Assembly (NCBI GenBank): GCA_032158125.1
Contig: JASKOT010000004.1
Location: 1-64,000 of the forward strand
Reading direction: 5' to 3'
From: Papiliotrema nemorosa
Taxonomy: Eukaryota > Basidiomycota > Tremellomycetes > Tremellales > Rhynchogastremaceae
DNA length: 64,000 nucleotides
This document shows, one piece after another, positions 42,354-57,469 of the stretch; the stretch's first letter is position 1, and every line of letters begins with the position of its first letter. Both the position numbers and the translations under genes were made by a program. The notes under the pieces are model-generated. The model made no database searches, had not been told where the DNA came from, and saw only the letters and a program-made list of their open reading frames with translations.

Positions 42354-44206
42354 ATGTCGCCCGTCGAGATTGACCCAAAGATCGTTCCATGGTCATACCG
42401 AGGTGCATATCTCTGCTTGGCAGGTCGTGCAGGACTCAATGGCCGTTTGAGCCCAGAGAAGGACATCTACCTGATTTCGCATCATTACTCTGCTGGAATT
42501 CCCTTGCTCGCTCTTCGACCGCATGTGGACCCTCTCCCGGCGCCTGAGGGCTTCTCGCAGATGGACTCCGGGGTGACCTTCAGCGCCACACCATCATGTA
42601 TGACCTGGAAGATGGGACAGAAAGTGGTCGCCGAGGCGACGTTTCAGGATTTCAGGTCGATCAGGATACGCGGAACAATCCCCATGTCTTTCGATACGGA
42701 GGGTAAATTGGCAGTAGACAACTGGAGAAATTGGATCTACAGAGTCCCACCCACTCAGACTGGCGATAAGGACGTGGTGGAGCTTCAGACTACCCCAAAT
42801 AACGCAGTACGGTTCACGATTCTCAGTGGACAAGCGGAACTCACCAATGACGCCCCGTACGATTTCAACTTTCAACATCAGAATCGACGCATCGACATTT
42901 CCTCAAAGTCCAAGGGTGGGGAGTGGGAGGTGACGATCAGCGAGATTGAAACGGAGGAGGGTGATATACCGAAAGAGGATCATTCGGGACGGAGCTTTGT
43001 GGAGTGTGAGAAGGCCATGGACGAGACCTTTGAGCAATACGTCGCCGAAGTGTGCTCGTGGGCTCGACAACCCACAGCTGCAGACAGACTGGCAGCGTAT
43101 ATCATGTGGACATCCACAGTGAGACCCGGTGGATACTTTACTTCAGAGGCGGTTCTGATGTCGAAATTATGGATGGACAAGGTGGGTCTACTCTACGCTT
43201 GGGTGACTGACTCCAGTTATGGTCTTGGGATAACTGCTTCAACGGGCTTGCCCTATTGGCATCGTCAACTACTCTAGGTCTCGGTCAGATCCTTCTCCCA
43301 TACTCTCACATTACCCCTCAAGGTAGACTACCCGACTCGATGATGCGCAGCGAGCTATTGTACGACTATGTCAAACCTCCGATTTACGGCTGGACATTCT
43401 ACCAAGCTCTCGCCCTCTTGGATCCTTCATCCACCATCGATGCCCCGGCTTTCAAGGCCTTGCCGGAGGACACGTTGATGGAGGTTTACACCAAGGTGTC
43501 CAATTTCACCATGTTCTGGTACGAACATCGCGCTACAGCTCACTCGGCTATCCCTTATTACACTCACGGTAACGATAGCGGATGGGACAATTCGACAGCT
43601 TTCGATCGACAGACCGTATGTGTCGCTCCGGATCTAGCGGGACTTCTCGTGGTGCAGTGTGACTTCCTCGCCAAGTTGGCGAAGCATCTGCATGAGGAGG
43701 AATCGCAATGGGCCGAGCTGCGGGACAAAACTCTCAAAGGGCTAGTGGACGAGTTATGGAACGAGAAAGAGGGGCAGTTCATGTTTAAAGACGCTTTGGA
43801 TGGGTCCACCTGGACTTCGACCACTCTGCTCAAGTTCTTGCCCCTCGTTGCCTCCAATCATCTATCCAAGGACAAGGTGGATCGCATGGCAGACGGTCTA
43901 GAGGCGCACCTCTCAGAATGGGGACTGGCGACTGAACAACTCGATTCGGAGCACTACGAATCGGACGGGTACTGGAGAGGACCCATCTGGGCTCCACCTA
44001 CCATCATGATTGAGTCAAGTCTGCGTAGCGCGGGCAAGACCAAGTTGGCGGATACCATCGCGGAGAGGTATATCAAGTTGTGTGAGAAGAGTGGGTTCGC
44101 CGAGAACTACGATGCGGTGACGGGAGCTGGGAACAGGGATCTGTCGTACACCTGGGCTGCATCTGCGTATCTTGTCATACGGCGACAACAGGAGAATCGT
44201 ATATAA
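42354..44206 (+). CDS. GH63-like (MGH1-type) glycoside hydrolase
   Basis: Exons 42354-43181 and 43217-44206 (35-nt intron) encode 605 residues; the start at MSPVEIDPKIVPWSYRGAYL is preferred to an upstream in-frame Met. The C-terminal (alpha/alpha)6 barrel carries the family signatures KLWSWDNCFNGLALLASST, DSMMRSELLYDYVKPPIYGW, GNDSGWDNSTAF and YESDGYWRGPIWAPP, the last close to the general base region of GH63/GH37-like enzymes. No signal peptide is seen, so it probably acts inside the cell on imported sugars. Mannosylglycerate hydrolase (MGH1) type enzymes have this layout; the real substrate is not known. It lies 212 bp upstream of the GH2 gene on the same strand. Confidence 0.75.
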
Positions 44207-44418
44207 GTCTAGATACATAGTACAGATATCCTCCATGCATACGTACAAGCCTGAGATACGCTGAGTGAGCCGGGTGAGTGACCGGAGGGATCAACGGCGA
44301 TTCCACCGGGACGCTAGGTGGAGGTGGACAAAGGGGGAGCATCTCTAGTCTTATACAGGTGGAGATGCATGCAGTCGTGTTACAGTCGCCCTTCTCTCGA
44401 GCTATACGGTTTGTTACG

Positions 44419-47363
<2,945 letters not shown>

Positions 47364-47574
47364 ATGGCTGTGTAGAGATTCAAGACCTCACTGTACTGGA
47401 TCGGAATACTAATTAATGACAAAAATTGTCTGTGAAAAACCATACATATTGTATGCTCCCCGCCGGGATCGCAAAATACTATGTTGACCTATATCGTATG
47501 ACCACTACTCATCTCTTGACCCCTCAATCGCCGACCTCCACTCATACACAACGGGCGGACCGCATAGTAGTTGC

Positions 47575-49550
47575 TTAAGCTCGGAAGTTGATTTGACCTC
47601 CTCCAGCAGCTATGTTCTCGGCTGCGGTAGTCTGGACGGGAATCCTATTTTCGAGGTTGTCGCCGTGCTGAGCAGCGATATCAGACACTATCACGTCAGC
47701 CTTTGTGCGCTTCATGAATTTTTGTCACTTACAATCCACATGGGTCGATTTGAATTGTCTAGCGGGAACCTTTTGCTGGAAGAGGTAGTCGAGTTCCAAG
47801 AAAGTTCGGTCTTTGGTCTCTGCGATTCGGAAGTATGCGTAGATTGTGCCCAAAACACACATGCCGAACCAGTACCATCCACATTTTGCTTGCCAGTTCC
47901 AAGCAGTAGCGGAAAGCATTCGAGGGATCATTTGTCCGTTGACAGTGTTTCCGATAATGTAGGTGGTTCGAGCCAACACGACCGATTGAGCTCGGACTCG
48001 AGAGTTGGGAGTTTCACCAATGATGGTGTAACAGGCTGGACCGAGGGAGAGCTTGAAGGTGAGGTTGATCAAGATCATCATGACTGCCACGGCGATTCCT
48101 TCCTTTGCTTTGGGAAGGTGGGCAACACCGACGATACCGATGATGAGTTGCCAAAGACCGATAACGGTAACTCCGGCGAGGTAGAACTGTCGTCGACCAA
48201 CTCGACCCATAAGGTAAATGGCGATACCGGTAGCAACGACGTTGGTGGATTGAATGGCCATCGAGTAGTTGAAAGCCATGGTCTGGGCCATACCGGCAGC
48301 TCGGAGGCTGACATGAGCATGAAGCTAGCTGTATTGTGGTATACTCACAAGACGGTGGCATAAGAGCAGATGGGTTGACCGTTCCAAGTTTGAATCAAAA
48401 AGGTCATGCAGACAATCTCGGTTCTAATGATCAGCCAGGATTCTAAGCAGTGAGTGAGAAGATTGCTCACCGTCGCAGATTGGTACCTCGGAAACAGTCC
48501 CAGTAAGAAGAGTTGGCAGCCTCGGCTTTCTCCTTGTCGTTGGTGTATTTCATCAAAGCGAGTTGAGCCTTCATCTGATCAGGAGTGTAGTGTCCCTTTC
48601 GGGCAAGTCGGTACAACGCCTTCTCGGCCTCTTCGTATCGCTCCATTCGGACCAAGTACCAAGGACCTGAGCGTCAGTGTCAGACCCAGCATGCGGAGGA
48701 AGAAGACCCACTCTCGGGCGCAAAGAAGGCAACAAGGAAGAGAGGGACAATCCAAACCCATTGAAGCGCATAAGGGACTTTCCAGGCCCAGTTACCCTTC
48801 AATCCCAAAGATCCTCGAAGAACACCAGCGGCGAGGAAAGATCCAGTACCCCAGCACATGGATACCCAAGAAGTGAGGTAACCTCGCATGGCAACAGGGG
48901 CGATTTCTGCGGCATAGGCGGTAGTCAAGGTTTGGAAGATACCCCAGGGGATACCACAGATGATGTTTCCGGCCAAGAGCATTTCGACATTCTGGGCAAA
49001 GAACAGGCAAAAGACTATCGCACATCAGCATCTGATTGATATATAGGCAAGGGCAGAGAACTCACTGGTACCAGCCATTACGATCATGCCACCCATGTAA
49101 ATCCTTCGGGACCCATACTTGGACTGAGCCCAACCGTTGAACAAGAGACCGACGATAGCACCACACTGTTGGCCGTTGTTGATGGCGGCTTGCCATTTGG
49201 CCGAAATGTGCATTTTTCCATTGGCATCTGGGACACCGAATCGTTCAATATAGGCTTGTTGACCAAAGAAGTTGTTGACCAATCCGACATCCATACCCTC
49301 CATGACCAGCGCAAGGCTTGGTATCAGTACAAGTCATCCTCGTGCGATTTGAGACCTACGAAAGAGCCATAGACCACAAGGCGGCGGGCCAATGAAGCTT
49401 CACGACACCCTTGAAGCCGAGCTTGGTCTCCTCCTCACCCCTGAGCATCGCCTGCTCAATGAGGGTCTGCTCAGAAGACGTCTCGAATTCATTGTGGTCG
49501 ATGACACCCTCCTTCTTCTCATCTGGATACTCGCTAAAGTGCTGACTCAT
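47575..49550 (-). CDS. MFS sugar transporter
   Basis: A 12-helix sugar porter. The start at 49550 gives MSQHFSEYPDEKKEGVIDHN, an acidic cytosolic N-terminus. Conserved elements include LVMEGMDVGLVNNFFGQQAY, then QCGAIVGLLFNGWAQSKYGS-RR (the G-x3-D/N...GRR loop), IICGIPWGIFQTLTTAYAAE, WSIV-type helices, FAPESPWYLVRMERYEEAEK (the PESPRWL loop), LMGRVGRRQF, and IAETKDRTFLELDYLF at the end of helix 12 (PETKG-type). The text resembles fungal disaccharide/alpha-glucoside and lactose permeases, and its place next to beta-galactosidase suggests a galactoside or oligosaccharide substrate. The C-terminus ends GGGQINFRA at 47575. Several short introns fall between helices. It converges with the GH2 gene (about 210 bp between stops). 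Confidence 0.85.
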
Positions 49551-50392
49551 CTTGACGAATGTCGAACCCTGCTCTGAGAGTGGGGCAAGTGAGGTTCAAG
49601 TTGTTCTGTCAGGGGAAAAGGGTCTCTCCAGCGGGGCAAGAAGGGGTGATTATATACCCATCCGGCCAATTCACCGTGACTGACCCGTTGCATCTTCCAC
49701 CCGTCCGGGCCCAACGGGGCCAAGGAGTGAGGATCTTGGCGTGGGAGAGGGGAGCAATACAGTCATATGACTCACGCGTACGTCGCGCACTTTGTTCGGG
49801 ACAAAAGACACCGACATACCCAACACCAAGATCGACAAAGGGTTCAGCTCGTACCCTGCATCTCCGCTGAATGTTCCTCTTGGCGGTCTATTCTGCCACC
49901 CCGGCCCGCCAGTCTCCACAACGGGCCGTCGAGCCTCAAGGTGTATTTCGGCGCCGACGCGACCTGATTAGAGGCGTCGCCGTGTGACACGTAGCGTGAG
50001 AGGAGAGGAATGGGGGTCGGACGGTACTTTGACCGGGTCGTGACAATGATACACCTAATTCCCGATGGGCAATTTCCGGCGCCGTAAAACACCGGGCTAT
50101 GGCTCACGAGTCACCTTGCTGCTTTCGAGCCTGAACAATACCGGGTTGGCAGCCAGTGCGAGACGCATTCACCCCGTCGAGATGCATGTTCTGGGACCGC
50201 AGCATGTGTTACAGAAAGTGACCGATAGAACGGTGGCCCGTGTCTGCCCCGTCAATTACCTCCCGAAGCGACTGAACTGTTCGGGCGGATCGGGTTCAGT
50301 CCTGAACAGGATACAGCAGTATCCGGAGATGCAATTAAGTCGTTGTTTCTCCGCTTAACTCTCCACGACGACTTTGGGCAAGATGTGTGGGG
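49551..50392. promoter_or_regulatory. Divergent promoter, MFS transporter / alpha-mannosidase
   Basis: 842 bp between opposing start codons. It is rich in CGG/CCG triplets (for example CCGTCCGGGCCCAACGGGGCC near 49701) and has an imperfect inverted repeat near 50300 (GTCCTGAAC/GGATACAGCAGTATCC). It may coordinate import and hydrolysis, but no site is proven. Confidence 0.35.
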
Positions 50393-53300
50393 GATGTACG
50401 CACGCCGACTATCCTCGTCGAACTAACGAGGCCAATCATCCTCTGTTGACCAAGATTGCAGGTCATGCATCACCGTACAAGAGATCATTCGTTGACAAGT
50501 AGACTGATACGCGCTTGGATAGATTCTTCGATGGTCCTTATGCCTCGCAACACCTCGACACGTTGTTGAACAGGGCGAGATATGGTGGTTCGCCTCATGT
50601 CAAAATCACCAAATGGTCTGCGCCCGGAGATACTAAACCTGGATTTGCGGAGGCCGTCGAGAAGCTTGACGCGGAGGGAGTGGAGATCGAGAAGGGGTAT
50701 CTGTTCGGACTGAGTTGGACAAATCACTGGTTGAAGGTGGAGATGACCATCCCGGAAGCAGTAAGAAATGAGCCTATCATATGTGGGTACCATGCAGAAT
50801 CAAGGCTGACACGATAGTCGAATTTGACCCTTCTTGCGAAGCGCTCATTTTCGCCCTCGACGGGACTCCTCTGCACGGTGAGCGATTTCTTGTGATCAAG
50901 CTCATCCCAGGGATCACTGGAGGGCCCAACACGCTCAAAGATGGAAAGCCAGGAGAGCAAGAAGATCGACGGGTCGAGCATATCATTCCCCCCGAGAAGG
51001 TCCAGGCGGGATCATATGAGGTGATCATCGAGGTCTCGTGTAACTCCATGTTTGGGCTAGGTCCGTATAGGTATCAAACACCCGATGTGAGTGTCTCAAT
51101 ATCGATTGTACTCAAGCTCACGTCAATAGCCTAATCGTACCTTTCCATTGGTGTCCGCGGACATCTTAGTCCCCAATATGGAAGCCCGAGCATTGCGTTA
51201 TGACTTCCGCGTCCTCACCGAGGTTGCTCGACATCCTGATGGTCGACTACAAGGCTTGTCGCAACGCGCTCTGAAGGCCGCGGACGATATCATGAACACC
51301 TTCCGGCGTAGAGCAGGGGATACAGAGGATGGCTTCGTCGATGGCATCATCTCGAAATGCCGGAGCATCGCTTGGGGCGTCCTGGGACAGCTGGATGAAG
51401 CTGGTCTCCAGCAGGTATGTACCAGAAGCAATCAGCCTCGAGAAGGGAAGATGTGGGCCATTGGGCACTGGTACGTCCTGCCTAAAATCAGACAGCCGGA
51501 GTCTGACGTGAAGTCACATCGATACCGCTTGGCTCTGGCGATACACCCAGACTCAACAAAAGGTACAGCATTCTGCTCGTACCGCATTGACCTATAGATC
51601 GCCCGAAGCTGGTCTACCCAATGCGACCTCATGGACAGATGGCCAAACCACCAATTCGCGGCTTCCTCTGCCCAACAATACCTCTGGCTCGAGCAGCTCT
51701 ATCCTAAAGCTTTCGACCGGGTCAAGCGATACATCAAGAAAGGTCGATTTCACTATGTCGGTGGAGCATGGCTCGAACATGACTGTATGATACCAAGTGG
51801 AGAGTCGCTGGTCAGGCAGTATCTGTACGGTCAGCGGTATTTCCGCTCGCGGTTTGGCGAGTATTGTCGAGAGGCTTTCTTACCGGACACCTTTGGGTAT
51901 GCAAGTCAACTGCCCCAGATCTTGAGGTTGGCAGGGTTGAAGTACTTTTTGACCCAAAAGGTAAGCGGTTCAATGGCTTTTATGCTGATTGAAGCTCGCC
52001 TGGAACAACATCACTTCGTTCCCTTACACCACGTTCAACTGGGCCGGACTTGATGGAACTCAGGTGCTGGCTCATATGCCATCGGTAGATAACTACAACA
52101 GTCAATGCACCTTGTAAGCGTCCGTGATATCTGGCGGCTGACAAGAGCGACGAGATAGTCAAGGGAGTACGGAACAACAAGAACTTGGGAGTAACCGATC
52201 AGTGCCTCATGCTCTTTGGCAATGGAGACGGCGGAGGAGGTCCCACTCCGACTATGCTGGAAAAGGTGAGTCCTCCAGAACGAATACCCCTGACATCAGC
52301 TGGACCGGCTGAGCTCTTTGAGCATGTCAAATCCAGAAGTCCCGACGCTCAAGGTCGGATCGCCAATCGACTTCTTCGACGACCTATGCGAGAGGACGGA
52401 CGCCGGCAAGATACTGCCTACCTGGCATGGAGAGTTGTATCTTGAGCTGCATCGCGGAGTGCGTCTCGATCGGGCATACTTGGAGACAAGCTGATAGGTA
52501 GACGTATACGACACAGAGCGGCTTGAAACGGGGTAACAAAAATATGGAGACTCTGCTTCGAGAATTGGAATACTTTGGGTCCATGGCATCCATACTCGAC
52601 CCCTCGTACAAGTATCCGAAGTGAGTGCTTCTGCAAACTGAGAGAGGATCTCTGACATGTAGGAGTGGTTTGGACGCCATGTGGCAGGACACGATGCTGG
52701 CTCAGTTTCACGATTGCATCCCAGGGACAACCATCCGGGGGGCAGTTGACGACAATTTAGAGATTTACGCAAAGCGATCAGCCCAAGCTAAAGGCTTGAT
52801 AGGTATAGCTCTCAAGTCTCTCTCCGCTGCATCAGGTTGCTCAGTCATCGACCCTCTCAGGCTCAAGCGGGACCATGTATTCGAATACGAAGGTCGACTC
52901 GGCTGGCTGTCCACAGATGTATATGGACAAGGGCAGCTGGTCGACCGACAGGATGTATCGGAACCTCGAGCTCGATCAGAGGGGGATCGACATATCCTGT
53001 CGAACAGCCGGTTCAAGCTCACCATCGATCAAGGCCGGATCTGCAGCATCTTCGACCTCGCAGCAGATAGAGAACTGATCGAAGCCGGTCCTGGAGTCGA
53101 CGATGCAGGACTTCTTCTGTACGAAGATTACCCACTCACATACGATGCCTGGGATGCCGAGATTTATCACCTTCAGTCGTATTCCACTCTTCGGTTCGAC
53201 AGCGTAACGGTCAAGGAGGATCCTCTCAGGGCAAGCCTGATAGGTGAGGTATCGTTCGGCAAGTCCTCGGCGACCGTCACCGTGAGTTGAGTAACCTTGT

Positions 53301-54212
53301 CGTCGCTGACCTCAGATATCGCTGGACGCTACTGCCAAAGATGCGCAAGATGGTTTCTTACATTTCAAAGTGGACGTTGATTGGCGAGAACAGCACAAAT
53401 TCTTGAAATGTGAGTCATGTATACAGGCCATATATCTTACATCAGTTGCTTTGCCTACTAGTGTCCGGTCACCCAATGCAACGTATGGCACTCAATTTGG
53501 GACCGTCCCTCGACCGACACACCGGAATACTCTACAAGATCAAGCCAAATTCGAGGCTTGCGCACATGGATATGTCGACTTGTCAGAAGCCAACTATGGT
53601 GTGGCGCTGGTTGCCAGAGACAAATATGGTTATGCGGTCGAGAGCAATGTCATCCGTTTATCCTTGGTTCGAGCACCCACTTCTCCTGATCCAAAGACGG
53701 ACCAAGGGTCTCACGAGATCTCATTTGGGATTTATGTGCATACAACGGGCTTCGGTGCAAGCGGCGTTGATCAGGCTGCATTGGCGTACAACCACAGGCC
53801 CTATGGTGAGCATGTGAACTCATATTGTGGGTGGATGACTGAAAGCAGTTCTCTCGCATGGTGTAAGAGACCTGCCATCCTTCAAGTTGGACATCGAACA
53901 ACCTCATGGTGTCGTACTGGAGACGATCAAGCGGGGCGAGGAGGACGATAGCTCAGGCGAAAAGACGATCGTTCTCCGGCTCTACGAGGGAATCGGCGGT
54001 AGAGCGAAAGGGACTTTGAATATGTGCGTCATGATGTGTGGTGTACGCTGACGTGCAGTGAAGGGCTGTCGGTGAAAAAAGCAGAATGGACGGACATTCT
54101 CGAGCACAAAATGGAGGGCGAAGAGAATCTCATGGTGAACGGCTCACTTGTGGAGATCCCGCTGGACTTTAGGGGTTTTGAGATCAAAACTCTTCGTCTT
54201 GTCCTAGCCTAG
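50393..54212 (+). CDS. AMS1: GH38 alpha-mannosidase (vacuolar AMS1/MAN2C1 type)
   Basis: A class IIC alpha-mannosidase with many small exons. The start at 50393 gives MCGGCTHADYPRRTNEANHP. An N-terminal region reads VKITKWSAPGDTKPGFAEAV, then GLSWTNHWLKVEMTIPE. The zinc-binding motif H-C-H-I-D (followed by TAWLWRYTQTQQK) is assembled across an intron (51471-51513) that splits the Cys codon. The catalytic Asp region is REAFLPDTFGYASQLPQ. Further features: LMLFGNGDGGGGPTPTMLE, PTWHGELYLELHRG, QDTMLAQFHDCIPGT (third zinc ligand region). The C-terminal beta domains end NGSLVEIPLDFRGFEIKTL-RLVLA. No signal peptide, as for Ams1, which reaches the vacuole by selective autophagy and degrades free mannose oligosaccharides. 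The end of exon 1 (50474 or 50498) is uncertain. Confidence 0.88.
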
Positions 54213-54393
54213 AATGATTCATTGTGCGACATTGAGGATAGACATGATTCATCGAATATGGACATGAGCATCTGGTCCCTCATCAAGACCAGAATGGACG
54301 ACTGCGACTTATTCACATCTCATATGAACTGACACTTTACGGATCTCGTATCCTCACTGACCTAGCACCCTTTTCCCCAGTCACTCATCCCAA

Positions 54394-55240
54394 TCAAGCT
54401 TCATCCGGACTCTCTTCGACTCGCTCGGCTTGCGAGCTGTTTCTCGATCGAAAGCGCGCTAAAGGTCTCCCTCTCATAACAGTCGCAGTGGATTGCAACG
54501 CAAGGGCACCTACTTCGGGACTTTGGGGGGCATCGTTCGTTGCTTGCGACATCGCATCACGGACCGCTCCGTAACCTCTGCTCAAAAGGCTCGGTGTGGT
54601 CGTCACATAGGCGACAAGCTCGTCGGCCAGTGGTGCCCAGAATGTATAACCCAAACCATACGCCGAGGCGTAAATGGCGAAACTGGTGGCAATCCGAGCG
54701 TTTCGCATGGTAACATCGTTGTTCTCCAAAGCTCGCTTGGTGCTGTAGATCGTAAGCAGTATGCAATATCATCAAAAGAGAAAACACTCACCGATCATTC
54801 AGGAGACTCTCATCACCTGAGAGATTGTACAGCGAAGCCTTCAGGTGACCCATCGCTGAATCTTTCCATCTCTCGTCTCTTATCCCCGTGATAGCGTCTT
54901 CGATCACTTCGAAGTTGCTTCTCAGGGCTAGGCGTTCGGCAAGGGTGAGGTCTCCCTGCATTGCGAGCATGGTGTGCAAGGTAATTGACGACTTCACTGT
55001 GTCTACCATCTTAGTCAGATTGAAATCGGGATTTCTTTGCTGCGCGATCATTGCGCTGGTCTGCAAGCACACCAGCGATCGAATTGGCGAGCGACAAAAC
55101 GTGCTGACGTCTGGAGCAGGATCGGAAGCATCAGTCAGTCCATACGCCCGTAATATGAGTCGTGTGAGCCGAGCTGACAAGGTAACACACGTATTCGAGC
55201 TCGTCGAGTCCGGTCCACTCTGTGAATCTGTCGAGGGCAT
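54394..55240 (-). CDS. Two-exon paralogue family, member C (unknown function)
   Basis: Exons 55240-54792 and 54742-54394 encode 265 residues; the 49-nt intron is phase 2. Exon 1 begins with a polar region (MPSTDSQSGPDSTSSNT), has a helical segment SPIRSLVCLQTSAMIAQQ and ends HLKASLYNLSGDESLLND with the split Arg codon. Exon 2 has TKRALENNDVTMRNARIATS, then the hydrophobic FAIYASAYGLGYTFWAPLAD, and a basic C-terminus (MRGRPLARFRSRNSSQAER) with an acidic end. The LSGD-x6-R junction places it between the AAKWLCGL pair (A, B) and the YLTGE/YLSGD members (D, E). It is transcribed toward the GH38 gene. Function unknown. Confidence 0.7.
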
Positions 55241-55708
55241 AGTAGCAGTAGAATGCGAGAGACAGGGGTTTTGATGGTTACTGTATCAGTTGACATGAGG
55301 CTCTTAACCCTGGGCTGCTGTGGGAACGGCGAGAAAAATTCGCCGACCAAGAATCCTATCAAAGGATCCTCTGCCATTCCGAGGCAGCAAACCTCATGAG
55401 CTGACACATAAACACGGATACTGAGCAAGAACTTCTCTAGCCGATGCGCTTCTGATTCAGCCGAATCTCGCACGTGTCGCACGCTTCAGTGGTAACCTCT
55501 TATCAACGTATGTTGTGATCTCGGCAACTCTGCTTGCATCAACTCTACACGCCCTATCAGATCGAACCGTCAACGCTGACCGCCAGCCATCTTCGTCAAA
55601 TCACAGTACTTTGGGTGGCAGCAGCCATCGTCGTCATACGGCCCTTTCGTGCCTTCCTCAGTGCCTACAACTCCCCTCCAGTATTTCCGAGGCCCAGTCC
55701 GCTTGAGA
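55241..55708. other. Intergenic between family members C and D
   Basis: 468 bp upstream of member C. Nothing recognised, and no clear TATA box. Confidence 0.4.
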
Positions 55709-56422
55709 TCATCGGAGGGCAAGCGGTGCAGCTTTCTCAGATTCCCAGTACTTCTGTGCTGCATTGCTGAAGTTTTCGAATGCAGCTGGCATGAGATGGC
55801 TCGCCAGCGATTTTTCGCCCAGAGCAGCACAAACAGCGCTCAGCAGTAGACATTCACCAAAGTTTCCGGCGGCGCTGGTGGGAGCAGAAGCGGAAAGCAT
55901 CACGCTCATTCTCAGTGGATCGTTGGTCTGCGACGCAAGCAGAGAGTTGTAGACGCCATGAATATAATCGACATCTTCTTTCGAACTGTCATCAGCTCAC
56001 GGCCAAAGTGAGTTCATCACCACTCACAGTCCGACCAGATAGGATGACTCGCCAGTGAGGTAGTAACGAGAAGCTTGGGAACACACTTTGGCGAGGCTCC
56101 TCGCTTTCTCAGCGGGAGCATCTCGGATCGATTTCTCTAGGCTCTCATGATCCTCTGCGAGGGAGGTGATCCTGACTTCGTGCGTCATGGCGTCATCGAG
56201 TAACTTCCGATGCGCCGACTCGATCGCGGCAAGTTGTTTGTGCATGGCACTCTGCCAGGCGCTTGGGAAAGTGGCGGTATGAGCCGCGGCAACTAGCAAG
56301 CAACTGGTATCAAAAAAGAATTGAGCGGCACCAAGTGATTTTGTGGTACTTCCAGAGTCGGCCAGGCCTGGAGTTGAAACATTGACAGTCTCGGTATCCG
56401 TCTCAACAGTGTTTGTTCGCAT
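55709..56422 (-). CDS. Two-exon paralogue family, member D (unknown function)
   Basis: Exons 56422-56028 and 55985-55709 encode 223 residues; the 42-nt intron is phase 2. Exon 1 contains LGAAQFFFDTSCLLVAAAHT, which matches GAAQAFFIAGTLYTA of member F, and a polar helix, ending SRYYLTGESSYLVG with the split Leu codon. Exon 2 reads SKEDVDYIHGVYNSLLASQ, then NFGECLLLSAVCAALGEKSL. A TATA-like element (TATAAA on the minus strand, 56478-56483) lies 56 bp upstream of the start. No known domain recognised. Confidence 0.7.
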
Positions 56423-57469
56423 GATTTGTATACTGAATAGTTGGTTATGATACAGGTGACCTGGAGGTGCATTGCTGTTTTATACATTCTGTACCTACCT
56501 CCGAGGGCTTCTCGTGAGAACAGAAGCACGATGACAGACCAGGCTTATCGGTGCAAGAAAGATGGGAACAACTAGCAATCAAACCTTTGAAGAGTTCTCA
56601 TCAGCATGACAATCAAGATATACACAGCCCTTCATGGATGTTCGCAGGTCCCCGAGTAGAGAAGGCCTTTACTTCTCAGCCAACCCCTACATGGGATGCT
56701 ACGATGAGAACTCTACGATCATCGCAGAATCCCCTCCCACACATCCCGGCAATGCTTCTGATTCTGGTCCACCTTATCCGTTGGAGAAGGCGAAGATGGG
56801 AACGATGCTTGCACCAAAGGTTTTTCTCACCTTAAATCAGAAAGGATCGCTGACCAGCTTGACGCGTTATTCTTCGCACGCTCACGCTGAGAGGGACGCT
56901 AAGTGAATGGACCGATTGCCACTTCTTCCGAAGCAGTCGATTCGCCGCGGGCATTCAGGAGAGCTTTCGTTTTCGGGCTCTTCTCGCACAACATCCATAC
57001 CTCACAAGCTTGGAACTTTCTGGACGGGGCTTTCGGATCGACCTTGGTCCCACAACTCTTCGCCCTTGCGAGTCACGCGTCCGGTGGCCCGGCAGCCCTT
57101 CTGACCGGCACATAACGAGGAAGACGGTCGCCCCGCAAAATTTGTTGGCGGTAGAGACCTGATAAGGTCAAGAATGACGACAGACGGAAGAAATCGAATT
57201 TGCTCTCATTTACTCGCACATCACTCTTTCACCTGGTGATCATGCCTGATATTCTTCTACAGTACTTTGACAGGAGCGCATAAGATGAGATCAGGATCGA
57301 TTGGGAACAAAGGCTAGCATTCTAGCCTGTCCCAAGCCCAGCGATGCATCGGTCAAGCTCCACATCATCATAAATACGTCTGCAACTGCATGTCAAATTC
57401 ACAAGGCAGACTTGAGAAGCAAAACATTCGACCACTTCCACGCATCCGAGGCACATATAGGTAGAGTGT
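56423..57469. other. Intergenic between members D and E, possible relic
   Basis: 1.05 kb without a clear gene. It holds plus-strand frames near 56634-56906 and 56903-57115 whose text (FLTLNQKGSLTSL and QAWNFLDGAFG) loosely recalls the junction and post-intron segments of the surrounding paralogues. It may be an inverted, decayed copy, but the evidence is weak. Confidence 0.3.
56478..56483 (-). promoter_or_regulatory. TATA box of family member D
   Basis: TATAAA on the minus strand, 56 bp upstream of the ATG. Members E and F have similar elements at 59 and 28 bp. Confidence 0.45.

Noticed and set aside
50499..50522. A 24-nt intron at the end of the first GH38 exon
   Set aside because: In phase but shorter than other introns here; an alternative donor at 50475 gives a 48-nt intron in the same phase and is preferred.
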